From Chondrosia reniformis (lineage: Eukaryota; Porifera; Demospongiae; Chondrillida; Chondrillidae): a stretch of 64,000 nt of DNA. Shown piece by piece: positions 50,201 through 61,708 of the stretch (positions are counted from its first letter, which is position 1; every line of letters starts with the position of its first letter). The position numbers were made by a program, and so were the translations under genes. The stretch covers positions 806,001 to 870,000 of the forward strand of contig OX359194.1 of assembly GCA_947172415.1 (NCBI GenBank). The letters run 5' to 3'. A model generated the notes under the pieces. It did no database searches and was not told the origin of the DNA. It was given only the letters and a program-made list of their open reading frames with translations.

Positions 50201-53200
50201 GAAAACAATACAAGGGGCTGCACAAATAATAGACAACAAATTGCATACCTTCTTCTAATGTAGCATTCATTCCATTCAATACTAGAGGTCCTGTTCCATT
50301 GATATTAACAGCTGCTATGTTGAATGTATATTCAGTAATTACCTTCAGACCACTAAATGTATATCTCTGATCATCAGTAGTGTTAAATGTTGGATTAGGT
50401 ACTGAGTGGTTGAGAGTTGTCAAGCTTCCAGTCTCTCCCCATTCAATGATGTAGTGAGTGATGATTCCATTTCTCTTCCATAAATCTGGTGCACTCCATT
50501 CAACAATTATAAATGTTATATTTGGAATGGCATTGAAGTTCTTAGGTTTACCAGTTGGAGCTGTATAATACATGTACATACATACTTAAAGTGATAAGGG
50601 TTGTTTGTTGCGATCATGATTTAATCCAGAGGTATTATTGAGCAACAGCAACATAAATTAATGATAATAGGACGTTTCAACCCATAGGTCTTCATCAGCA
50701 AACATGATAAATGATGAATGGTTGGGGTTTATATAGAAGTTGGATGAGAGGTGTGAAAAATGATGATCCCCTGCGAGTGCGGGGACACATACATCGGAGA
50801 AATCTCGAAGACCTTGGATCAAAGATGGAAGGAACATCAAAGAGCTGTGAGGAGATTTGATAACATTAACTCAGTTGCCACCCATGTCAAGGACACTAAA
50901 CATAACATCGCTTAGAAGGATGCTAAAGTAATCCTAAAAGGACACAAGATCAGAAGAAAGGTAAAAAAGCCATCAAAATCAAGACTACCACCTGCTTCAA
51001 CATGGATCAGGGAATCTCCCTTGATCCTATTTGAAATGACCTAATCAATTAACTCCCTTAGCCTAGAATTCATTTTTATCTTAATTTAATATTTGGCGCA
51101 ATTTCACAATGACATCATTTTTCACACCTCTTCTCCAACTTCTATATAAACCCCAACCATTCATCATTTATCATGTTTGCTGATGAAGACCTACGGGTTG
51201 AAACGTCCTATTATCAATAATTTATGTTGCTGTTGCTCAATAATACCTCTGGATTAAATACATACATAAATGTAATTGATTGGATTACATTTTATGGCAC
51301 TAGGTGTCTGATTTGTCCCATCTTATATACAAACAAAAACAAACAACAAAACATGCATGCTTTCAAAAAGTAATTGGTGTATAACATAGAGTACTAGTCA
51401 AAAAATGTCATACTTTTATATAAATGAGGGAATACAGCAGTAAGTATATAATGATGTATATATATATACAAACGATTAAAGTAGAACCTTTTCATACATA
51501 CAGTATATACGGTAAACATTTACGACCTCTAGTCTGATGTATTTCATTTGATTTCACAACAGCATTTTTATGTCTGATCACATGTATATCTTATTGTAAT
51601 AACACAATATTTTTAGAACTTATAGTTTACCTTTTCCAAGAGTCCTTGCTGTAATGTTCCTGTATGATCCTTCATTTCTATTGGAGTCTCTGAGTCTAAC
51701 AAACACTCTGTATTCTCTGAATGAGTCACAGTTACCAAACTGATGCCATTTTTTGTTGTCAACCATACTAGGTCTTCTAACCGGTACTCCTTCAGTAGAT
51801 GAATCAGTAGCTTCTGCATAAGGTGCATCCACAGTGTAACTATTAGGAGGAGCATCCCAAGTCACGTTGATCATACTTGATGTTACTTCTGATACTCTGA
51901 GATTCTGGACTGCAAGAAAATAAGAAAATACAAGGAGAATGTATTTCATTGGATTTCACAACAGCATTTTTATCACACTTCAAAATGATATAAATAAAAA
52001 CTTCAATAAAGCAAGATCAATAATATAACGTAATCATATTTTTTGTCTACACAGATACATATACGTACAAACATGTATATAAAGTGATAAAACATTCTGT
52101 TCTGTTCAGACAATTAAAATTGTTTAAATGCAACAACACCAGCACAAAGTATAATATTGAACACAAAAAGGTACAGCAGAGAGATATATAAAAGAAAGAT
52201 AAAATTGAAATAATTAAAACTGTATCAATAGCAATAAATAAACATAAATATTACTTATATATTGGCACTTAGCCTTCTAAGCCTTACTATCAGGAATTGT
52301 TGTGAACATCACCATGGCAGCATCAGATCCAGTTCCATTACTATTAATAGCAGCTACAGTAAAACTGTATGTCATTCCAGTCATCAAATTATCCAATTTT
52401 AATTCAGTTACTGCTCCAACTGTTCTGTTCATTTGACTTGATGAATTACTTCTTAACTGGTACTTTATCAAATATCCAGTAATTACTCCATTTTGGTCCT
52501 TCTCAGCTGGTGGATCCCATGTTAAAATGGCTGAATCCCTCGATGGTATTGCTCTTAGATTAAGAGGAGGTCCACTTGGTACTGTATACAAACAGTAAAT
52601 AAACATGTAATGTATGTTGAAGAGGTATACACAAGACGTGTAGATGTATGTATAAACTGTTCAAACTATATATTTTGAAAGAATTTAATACATTAAAACT
52701 ACATTGAAATTCAAGTCTGAATAATACTATTAGACCAAATATTAACTACCACAGCACTGAGTGTATATGTATGAGTCACAAAACCCGAGGATGAGTGACG
52801 CTATCCATATATATACACTGATCATTAAGCTCTGTGGTATATGTGTTATATATGTACGTACGTTTACACTGTTAATACGCAATGTGAAGCCTATGCAGTG
52901 TTTATACACTCTTTGTGGACCTTTATTGTATAATTTCAATTAACACCTTCATTAGAGCATTGAGCTCTTATCGCAGTTATACACCTCAGCGTTGCCTCGT
53001 ATTATCGTATTATTTTACCACAATGGTAGTATGGATTGTGCTTATAGACGTTTGTCTTATGCATGAGCTTTACTATATATCTGTATTCAGGGAGGATGTT
53101 CATATTCCATACCTATGATTGTAACTGAAGTGCATGGTATTTCCATATTGGATATTTTTATAATAATAGAACACAGTGCTTTGTAGGAATTCTATTATAA

Positions 53201-54399
53201 CACAATTTAAATATAAAATTTCTCGATTTTGTATATTTACGAAATTTTTTAGTATATATATAATATTCAGCCAGTCATTATGGCTACCAATAACCTATAT
53301 ATAATTATGATGCATTTCACAGAGCCTGAAAGAAACATTTATAGTATAGTAGCTAAAATGTCTACTAATTAGAAGCATGTTCAATAATAAGATTCGACAT
53401 AGATTATAAATATTTCAGCTCTTGATATAAATACTATTAGAAATTGTTTGTATGAGTAAGAGTTATTAAAGTATTGTCACACACTTACCATCTGAAGGCA
53501 TTCTTATAGTGTCCATGTTAGAATTACAAGAATCTTCTCCATTTGAAGATGTACATTTAACAGTGTAATTAACATAAGGACTTAAACCATTCACTGTATA
53601 CTGTAACACTGTATCAGTTACAGTCTTTGGAGACAGACCATTCACAGTTGTAGATATAGTACACTTGTAAGTAAGAGAAGATGATCTAGTTGGTTGATTG
53701 AGTGTGATGATGAGTTGTGTTGAGGAACTGGCTGACAGTGAAGATATTGGAGGAGCTACAGGTATATATTAGAAGAATACATTTCAATTTTATGTGTGAT
53801 AGTATAGAAGACAGTAGCCACTTCATTCTTGGGTGTGAAAAGATCGGTGATGAAAGAAGTAGTTTGTTTGAGGAGTTAAGAGAGAGGGTTGCTAATTTGA
53901 TAGTTAACTAGATAGTAAAAAACTGATAGTGGCATTGACTGAGGCTTGCAGGAGTACTAAAATCGGGTTTTAATAGGAAAAGACGAAACTACGTTGGATA
54001 ATAACCCCATGGCTCCTCCCCTGTATATATATTTCCTATTTCATATATCTCCTGGATACCTTATTTGCTTTCTTTTATTACTTTTATTGTATACATACAT
54101 CTATATTATCTACATTACCCACATCATCCCACTCTGTAAATCACCCTTCATCCTTTATTTCACCTGAACAATAATATAATGCACCACCTCCGAACTGGGT
54201 GCTTGTGTATGTGACTGTCTGGGAAGTGCGGCTGCTAGCCTTAAGTGGCGATGGCTTAATGCGCCCAGGCAGTCGTGCTATGTACCTGGGCGGACGGCCT
54301 GGTAGCCTTAAGTGGCGATGATATAGTCCAGGTATAGCCCTATGCCCCTTAACCACCTTTGGTTTGCATTTTATACATTTGTTGTATGCATGGGCACTC

Positions 54400-54449
<50 letters not shown>

Positions 54450-57400
54450 TATTTATGAAACATCCCATTTATACACTTGCTCATGTAGTGATTAGCTAGA
54501 AGTAAACACACTAACATTAACTTGAAATTATTATATAACATACGTTTATGTAGGTATACTGATATACTAGTACCTTGTGGTCTAGTTCTTCCTGTTCCAG
54601 TCACTTCTCTTCCATCTCCCAAGTCATTGAAAGCTACTACTCTCACTGTGTACTGTGTGTTAACTGTTAGACCACTCCATGTAGTAGTAGTAGTAGTTCT
54701 ATTTGAATGTGTTAATGTACTATCTCTATACACTTTATACTTGACTGATAGTCCTCCAGTGTTAGATGGTGCTGTCCAAGTAACCATCAGTTGCTCACAT
54801 GATCCAGATGGAGGAGATAACATGAGGTTAGTGGGAGTACCTGGAACTGGATAATACAAAGAATATTTACTGTTCACATATGCATAAAATTATATAACAT
54901 TATGGCAATCATAAAATGTCAGAGTCGTGTAAATCAAAAAATTTGTTGTTCTGGTTAACCTATTCAAGTCAGCTGCATATATAACATGATAAAATATTTG
55001 ACAAAGTACAGTAAAAGCATTTAGGAATTATATAGGTACGTAATTACTTCTATATGTCCTCTGACTAGTAGCACTTCTCCACTGTCCAGATCCAACATCA
55101 GACACAGCTCTCACTCGAACAGTATAAACATTACCTTTATCCACATTCCTTATAGTAGTCTGTCTGGTGGTTGGGTTTGGTGTTACTGAGGTCCATCTGG
55201 ATACACCATCTTTACTGTACTGTATTTCATAGTGTTGTATGGTACGATCACTGGTTGGCTGATTCCATGTAACTTGTAAATTGATCATTCCATTTGACAC
55301 TGTCTGATTTATCTTAATATTTCTCACTTGTGATGGAACTGAAGTGGAAAAGAGTGTTTGTCTCTGTTATAGCTCAAATCTTACACTGACTTGTGGGGGG
55401 TTCAAAGTTTTTTCACCATATATATTTCTTATACAGATGCAACCAGTTTATATTATCCTAATCTTGTTATATGGTGGGAATATAAACAGCTTAAAGAAAT
55501 TGTAGGTGTCAATTCAGAAGGTTATAACCTTGTATATGTATGCAGAGATGTTATCTACAGTCGAATCCTCATATAACATAGACCAAAATTGTTCATTATA
55601 AAGAACTTCTTTATAACCAAATGTATACTTCGTTTGTATATAACAATACAATTGATATACGTACGTAGATAATGTAAAAGTAACACAATTTACTAACTAT
55701 TGATGTACACTGTATATCAAATTTGTCTGTTTATACACAAATATCATTTTCTGTCATTGTTTATACAGTTATCATACATATATATATGACATTTCCATTT
55801 ACAAGATTAATTACAAGATACTTTTCTAACCTGGAATTGGCATTCTCATGCTATAAGGTCCTTGAACTCCAGCACCAAGGATTTCAGCTGCTACCCAAAC
55901 ATAGTAGGTGGTACCCGATTGTAGTCCAGTCAGTGTAGTTGTTGTAGCTGTAATTCCTGATCTCTTCATAGCATCAGATGGTGGATCTGTTTCAGTACCA
56001 CTATCAGTTGAATATCTAACTACATATAATATAGCAGTTCCAGTTGGAGCAGTCCATGAAACAGTCAAAGATGTTCCACTTCCACTTAACATGACTCCTT
56101 GTACTTGAGATGGTGGAGTTATTTCTGGTACAGAAGGTGGAGTTTCTGTGTAAATAGAGAATGAAATTTATTTTTATCAATCAAACGGGCCGGAACTGAT
56201 AAACAATTGAACTGTACACATAATATGCTCCTCACAAGACTAATAGACTTTCTTCTACTTTGGCTTATCAATTACACTTTGTCTACCTTATATGGGCATA
56301 AATAACAAACAAAATATCAGAACTAATGTGTTGCCATTAAATGGTAACCTTTTGACAGCCAGTGAGAACAGTTATAATGCACATGCAGTGCATGTATATA
56401 AAAACGATTTAATATTTTGTTTGTAAAGGCAGTGTTTTGTTTACATTGTACAAATGTCAATAAACAAAGTCACAATGGGAAAGTAAGCATCTTATCTTAG
56501 CCATTCATAGTAATTGAATTGTCTACATTTACAATGTTAACTATGATTATTCACTCAAAAAGACAAAGAAGAAAGGATCACTGCTGAAGGGTGGAATTCC
56601 TTGAAACAGCTGTCTGACCAAGTGGAGAAAAAAGAAAAGAAGCTATTCACAAGAAAATTGTATTTCAGTCTCTTCTCTTTATTTCCTCAGCTGATAACAA
56701 TAGCTTTGGAATATGGTGTATTAGATAAATCAAAATGTCACACACTTGGTTAATGAAATTTCAAAGAAACATTATAGTATTCTCATTACATTTAAAAAAT
56801 TACTCACCTAATATTACTGGATAAGTTCTAAGTGGAGTGGCACTAACACTACATGTGTATCCTTTAGCATGAGATGGACTGAATGATAAGATAGTGATTG
56901 TTCTAATAGGTCCAGGTGTAGTAGCAAGTTCTCCATTAGTGGGAGTTACTACAGTTCCATTAGTGAACCAGTTCTTTCCTATACCGGTCCTTTCACATTC
57001 CAATGTTACAGGTTGACTGAGGGTAGGTGTTATAGTGATAGGAGTAGTTGGATCATCAGTTCTTCCAACTCTAATTGTGTTGATAGCTGATGGATTGACT
57101 ACAGAATTTGTCAACAGAGACAACAATTCAGTCAGTTCCATTAAATCAAGACAATTAATCTTAATACTAATATTGTAATATAATATAAAGAACGGCAGAA
57201 AAAGGAAACAAACTTGAGCTTACTGAAAGCTGCCATTCAAAAAGAGAGATAAATATTAATAAAATGTTATTGTATATGAATCTGTATATATATATACAGT
57301 GCAAGTTACAATAAGGTAATCTAAATAAATAAATAATGTAATTATATAAATATAAATATATGACACAACCAGTAGTTAGAATAAAAACAATAGATGAAGA

Positions 57401-60400
57401 CTAAAAATTAGACTGCTACTATATAAGATGGTTCTACATTCTAATACACAAGCATGTACAGACACAATTCAACACTACCAGTTTACATCAAATTATTGTA
57501 AGATTATCACAGAATGACTCACCAAGTACCACAGGGTAGGTTGTCTTTGTCTGAGTATCAGGTGGAGGAGATACCAAACAAGTGTATGTTCCAGCATGAC
57601 TTGGAGTGAATGAAATGAAAGCCAATATCCTAGTAGCTCCAGCTCTTGTACGTATTTCATTTGAAGTGGGCGTTACTTGACTTCCTGTAGTGTACCATTG
57701 TTTATTTACACTAGTCCCAGTACACTGCAGTTCTACTGATTGACCAATGGTAGGTGTTACAGTGATGGTAGTAGTGTGGACAGGAGTGGTCGCTACTGTA
57801 ATAGTAGTTGGTTGAGATTTGATTATCTGAACTGTAAAAAATAAAAGTCATTCATGAATCAAAGTCTACCCAACTTCAAATAATAAATGCAACTTGAATT
57901 ACATTGATAGTGTTGTGTTATGGCTGATATTCGTGCCATACCTCCACTCTGCAGAGGTGGACGATGTCTTGGTCTATCGCTCTGCGCGTCCACTTTGGTT
58001 TGCGACACGCAACTGTAGCTTCGCAGAGTGTCAGCAGTCGAGTGAAATTAACTTCGACAGGTCAGTAACCCCCTATTAACATTGTAACTGCCTATGGTTC
58101 AACATCTCCCAGATGTACATGGCTGACCCATACTCTGTAAGTTAGGAATGGCCTAAAAAACATGGCCGTCCTATTTAATGTATTACCAATCAACACCTCA
58201 TAAATCACCAACGAAGCGATTTTCGGTTATATTCAGCCATTAATGCACTATTTTTTGAATACCAAAACATGTTTCGACGCTCTACATGCTCTACAGCGTT
58301 CCAAATAGGAATAGATCCTTTTCCAAAATTCATTTCTTCTTTTTTGAATGGACTAGCGCTAATATGCGAACTTATACGGGAACGTTAAAGTTATAAATCG
58401 ACATAAATATTTCCTAACTAGGGAATAGATAGCCCTATGCCCGAATGTGCTCTACAAGAAGCATGTTAATTGTGAAAAGTGAAAATTGCAGTCTTCTCGG
58501 CCGCCATTTTTTGATAAGAGATGTTTTTTTGGCATATTTCGCCCTTGTTAAAATTACTTGTTCTAATTAGTTTGAAAGTTTTATTAGCGAAATTAACGAA
58601 ATAACGTCTCAGACAAGCAAGTAAATAAAAAAATGATGTTAGAAATAGGAATGGCAGCGTTTACTTATACATAAGTAACGTAACCACCACATACTTCTGT
58701 GTTTGGACACACCATTAATTCCTACTTCACCCAAACACAGAAGTGTATGGTTAAATTACTTAAATTTCAGTATACATATACACAACTTCTGCATGATTAG
58801 CTTATCATATAATCACTGTACATGTCACTTGTTATTGTTATGAGTGACATGAATACTAAGGTTGGGTAATGGAAATCTGGTGACACATAAACTTGCTTGG
58901 GATCTTAGTCTAAGAGTAAGAGAAATTAGAATGGAGAAGATTTCCTGGAATTTTGCAAAATTGCTGGAGGGGCCACTCTCCCAATTTACAATTGAATTGA
59001 CTACAATGCTATCTCCTTGTACCATGTTAGCTCAGTGAAGAACTCCAGGACTTCAACAGGTTGTTGCCTACCAAGTGACAGTCACCTTGAACACAATCTC
59101 CCCCAGAAGCATTGGTACAGAAAGCATGCAATTCACAGGCCAGTAATTTAATCTGTGCAAGAGCTACTTTCCACAGGCTACTTTGTCCAAACTGGTTTCT
59201 GAGAAGCTTCCCAGCCACCCTCCTGCATCTTTGAGCTGAAATAAATTTGGTGAGGTGCTCTGCAGTATATGTTGGAAGGACAATGAGGAACCAGGCAAAA
59301 GTCAACTGCTGAGTTCCTAATCCTGGTGACGAACATATGCTGCAAAAACAAGGAAACAGAAGGTTGAGGCACTTTCTACCACACAAGAAAAGTCGTACAA
59401 ATTGACAGCTCTGCTGAGGAACAAAGGCATATGGAGAGACTGATAGCAAGGGTAGAAGAGATAGAGGCAGTCAGAGAAGATGGACAAAAACTGTTTGCAG
59501 TAGTCAGAGCACTGAAACTTCATATTTATATACGTGAAAAGCTTACCTTCCCTTTTATTGCAGTGGGTATTTCACAATTGGAGTCAGTTCTCAAGAAAGT
59601 GTGACCCATTTGTTCCCCTTAAAGCACTGGGGTTCCGTACTGAAATGCAGTATGCAGATGATACAGATATGTTGTTCACGAGCCACATCCATCTAGAAGA
59701 AGTCATGGACGTGTTAGACTGGGAGTTACAGCCGAGACAAGACACAATAGGTATAAGTCTATCATAACAGAATAGAATGGTGGAACGTGAAGACATTAGG
59801 ATCCCTAGGGAAAGAAGAGGATGTAGCAAGAAGTATGCAGCTACTGTGGCCTTTCATCGGCTTCTTGGATTGCTTGCTAGTGTGAGTATATCACTGTCAC
59901 TGAAGGTTTTAATATGGAATGCCACAGTCTGCCCTGTGTTGCTGTATGGTTATGGGGCAAGGGGATTGACTGCTATACCCCTCCTGAGAAACTATGTATG
60001 TGCCTTTCACTTCTGGCACCTACGGATCATGGCTGGCTACAGATGGCTGAATGAAATAAACATTGAGACCCTGTACAAACTGACCAGAAGTCAGTAGATC
60101 TGCAACTCGCTAGACTGAGACTTTTAGGCCACTGTCTAGAGTTGCCTATTACATCACCTGCACAGGCAGCCTTAGACCTCTCAGTGGGTACAAATGCAGT
60201 CCTCAAGTCATGAAAAGGAAGGTCCAAGCAACATATTTTATGCCAAGATGTGCAGAAGGCCAACCTCAGCCTGAGGAGTAGAAATTCACTGGAATTATAA
60301 GAGCTACCATTTCTATATAACTATCCTGTTCTGTGTATTGCATACAGAAAATAAGGGCAAACTGGCTACTGACTACCAAGGTGGCACCGCCAGTTGAAAT

Positions 60401-60830
60401 CACAGAAAATGGTACAAATACAGAAATTGACTTTTTCCTGGCAAACATCTATATGGCCTTAGGACTGTTAGAGAACCTTTGTACATACCAAGTTCTTATG
60501 GTCGATTTAAAATATACACTTTTATCCTATCAATGTGACAGCTATAGTTTACTTATTTTCATTAACTGAATCAATTAAAGGGAAAATATCAGCTATTATG
60601 TACATGGTAAATGTGGAAGAAGGTATCTTCATTATAAGCATCTTATTACATGGATGGATATTATACATAGTACCTATATATATATATACATATAGCAAAA
60701 TATGGTCACTATATATGTAGGTATAATAAGAAGCAATATTTTGTATAACACCTGTTACTTATATACCTTTTAAAAATGCTTGTATAATCACAAAGACTAC
60801 GACAAAGAAAGTTGTAGTTGACGTGATCAT
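42344..60830 (-). CDS. Gene R: receptor-type tyrosine phosphatase, 2 Ig + 9 FN3 + TM + D1 + D2
   Basis: A 31-exon minus-strand gene encoding about 1751 residues, with frame and phase kept through every junction. Order: signal exon (60767-60830), two Ig domains, nine FN3 domains, one membrane helix ([20 protein letters not shown]), a short juxtamembrane region, catalytic D1, and a degenerate D2 that ends at TGA 42344-42346. It removes phosphate from tyrosine on partner proteins at the plasma membrane. The ectodomain exons at the 5' end are copies of exons found in the plus-strand receptors A-C, whereas FN3 domains 5-9 have no close match there. Domain details are in the separate entries. The signal exon is the least certain part; the rest is well supported. 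Confidence 0.88.
43720..43915 (-). repeat. Dispersed repeat copy in a D2 intron
   Basis: Inverse of 22870-23070 in gene B: TACTAATACTATGTAACGT, GCTTGCGCAAAAACG and a GGCGCCCC block occur in the expected order. It lies between two D2 exons of gene R. Confidence 0.55.
44816..48729 (-). CDS. Gene R membrane helix and catalytic domain D1
   Basis: Exons: 48600-48729 (TM), 48274-48359, 48109-48212, 47966-48047, 47637-47710, 47433-47469, 47271-47368, 45808-45936, 45432-45592, 45097-45232, 44816-44971. D1 motifs in order: [36 protein letters not shown] (from a 37-base micro-exon), [28 protein letters not shown] (the WPD loop with its acid Asp), VVHC then SAGVGRTG (the P-loop with nucleophile Cys and Arg), and MVQNLDQYVF (Q-loop). 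Every catalytic residue is present, so D1 should be active. The phospho-Tyr recognition position is Phe instead of Tyr. A MITE-like repeat fills the intron at 45937-47270. Confidence 0.92.
45995..47105. mobile_element. MITE-like element with inverted ends and repeated TTTCACACTTGAACTAGTGA
   Basis: The left arm (about 45995-46285) has CACGTTACCAGAGCAACCGG, GATATCTGGGGTGTTATA, two or three copies of TTTCACACTTGAACTAGTGA and CTTATCATCACCTTAC. The inverse of these pieces lies at 46730-46855 and 47035-47105, the right arm being split by about 180 bp of other sequence. A third, partial copy is at 63726-63970. No coding capacity; located in a D1 intron of gene R. Confidence 0.65.
48907..57831 (-). 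CDS. Gene R ectodomain exons
   Basis: Ig: 57523-57831, 56808-57098. FN3 1-9: 55831-56145, 55048-55338, 54574-54846, 53489-53755, 52288-52581, 51631-51909, 50249-50560, 49593-49778 plus 49431-49523 (one domain split by an intron), 48907-49182. All junctions are phase 1. Ig 1 matches the first Ig exon of A, C and L; Ig 2 matches those of A and L. FN3 1 matches 9998-10324 (A) and 27773-28099 (C). FN3 3 and 4 match 21593-21865 and 22433-22699 in gene B. FN3 domains 5-9 have more ordinary phosphatase-receptor sequences (for example [18 protein letters not shown]) and look older. The donor after 49431 (GTTGTC) is weak. Confidence 0.85.
50645..51255 (+). mobile_element. Penelope-like fragment bounded by inverted terminal repeats
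   Basis: The centre encodes, on the plus strand, [20 protein letters not shown] then [11 protein letters not shown], a GIY-YIG nuclease half with the Cys pair, TYIGE, and Arg and His residues; it is broken by a stop near 50914 and a frameshift. The ends are inverted copies of about 120 bp: GGACGTTTCAACCCATAGGT on the left and ACCTACGGGTTGAAACGTCC on the right, with AACCATTCATCATTTATCAT-type inner parts. It lies in the intron between FN3 6 and FN3 7 of gene R. Confidence 0.8.
53770..54449 (+). mobile_element. 3' end of a non-LTR retrotransposon with (TAA)n tail
   Basis: A frame at about 53790-53910 reads [20 protein letters not shown] then [12 protein letters not shown], the Cys/His-type C-terminus found after reverse transcriptases of several non-LTR families. 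About 480 bp of GC-richer 3' UTR follow, with AGCCTTAAGTGGCGATG occurring twice, and then a (TAA)n run at 54401-54449, a typical retrotransposon tail. Strongly 5'-truncated. It interrupts the intron between FN3 3 and FN3 4 of gene R. Confidence 0.7.
58685..58757. repeat. Short inverted repeat
   Basis: CACATACTTCTGTGTTTGG and CCAAACACAGAAGTGTATGG are inverted copies separated by about 25 bp. Probably a small MITE remnant. Confidence 0.55.
58830..60300 (+). mobile_element. Decayed non-LTR retrotransposon (endonuclease and RT remnants)
   Basis: Order on the plus strand: an endonuclease-like GDMNTKVG and [18 protein letters not shown] near 58845-58985; the reverse transcriptase core [11 protein letters not shown] at about 59645; the post-RT segment [18 protein letters not shown] and [14 protein letters not shown] near 59905-60050; and a following [11 protein letters not shown]-type stretch. 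Many stops and frameshifts separate them. The domain order fits RTE/CR1-like elements. It lies in the long intron between the proposed signal exon and Ig 1 of gene R. Confidence 0.75.
60767..60830 (-). CDS. Proposed signal-peptide exon of gene R
   Basis: ATG to donor encodes [19 protein letters not shown] then LKG, a convincing hydrophobic signal peptide, and exits in phase 1 at GTATAT, matching the phase-1 acceptor of Ig 1 at 57831. The intron would be 2.9 kb, enlarged by the non-LTR relic. No copy of this exon exists elsewhere in the window; genes A-C and L use different signal exons. The donor is only moderate, so another first exon is possible. Confidence 0.45.
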
Positions 60831-61708
60831 CTTCTTTTCATGTGAAATAAACGACTACATACCAGGGAATACACTATACAATGTGAATAGAACTTACCAG
60901 CCAAAATTATAGCAAGACGGTATTGAAAACATTCATGTAAATTTAGAATTTAATTTAGTGTTATATAAAAATCAGCTTTACTATCTTTATATAATTCGCA
61001 TGCTAGTGATGTACGTAAGTATATAGACAAATCTCAAATTAAATAGCTATACCTTTCAGTACAAGTACCTGTATAATTTACCAACTCTTTCCTGGTGTCC
61101 TGTAACAAAAGTAAATCTAATCTTTTTTGGAGGGTTTTAATACTGTACCTTAAAACCCTACAAGTGTATGCTATAACCAATGTTAATCTTAATCTTAACC
61201 AATTCACATTACGCAATATCTACTATATATAAGCATATGACAACTTTATTATATAAATTATTATATAATCTACTATTAAATTCTGATATTATGTATACGG
61301 TATATTCAGTGATACCTATACCTTTTATATAACATATGAGTAACACAAACATCTTATATATAATAAGAGTTACTTGCTTGTTATACAGTTAATCTGGGTC
61401 TATATACTAATTATGTATTTATACATGTAAACACACACATATGACTTAGTACATATTAAAAATGAAAAAGAAATAATATATACAAAATGATTTATTTATA
61501 TATATACATATACATATAATTATCAAAAATCTAGGTATATATTTCAAGTGCAAATATAACTCAACAAGCACTAACCAATTGTAAACTGCCTTAATAATAA
61601 TAATATACGTAATTTGAAGATATTAAGATTTGTCAGAGAAGTAAGCATGCAATGAAAGTTACCATGGCGCTGCAATAACAGAAGAGTGAGTACGGTAAAC
61701 AGAAATTT

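Noticed and set aside
57894-58079. Possible secreted-protein exon (hydrophobic start, then [10 protein letters not shown], with a GTCAGT donor)
   Set aside because: No ATG in frame, opposite strand to gene R inside its intron, no partner exon and no family match; left as unresolved.
60893-60960. Alternative signal exon for gene R with a GTAAGT donor
   Set aside because: The encoded start is short, not hydrophobic, and exits in the wrong phase for Ig 1.
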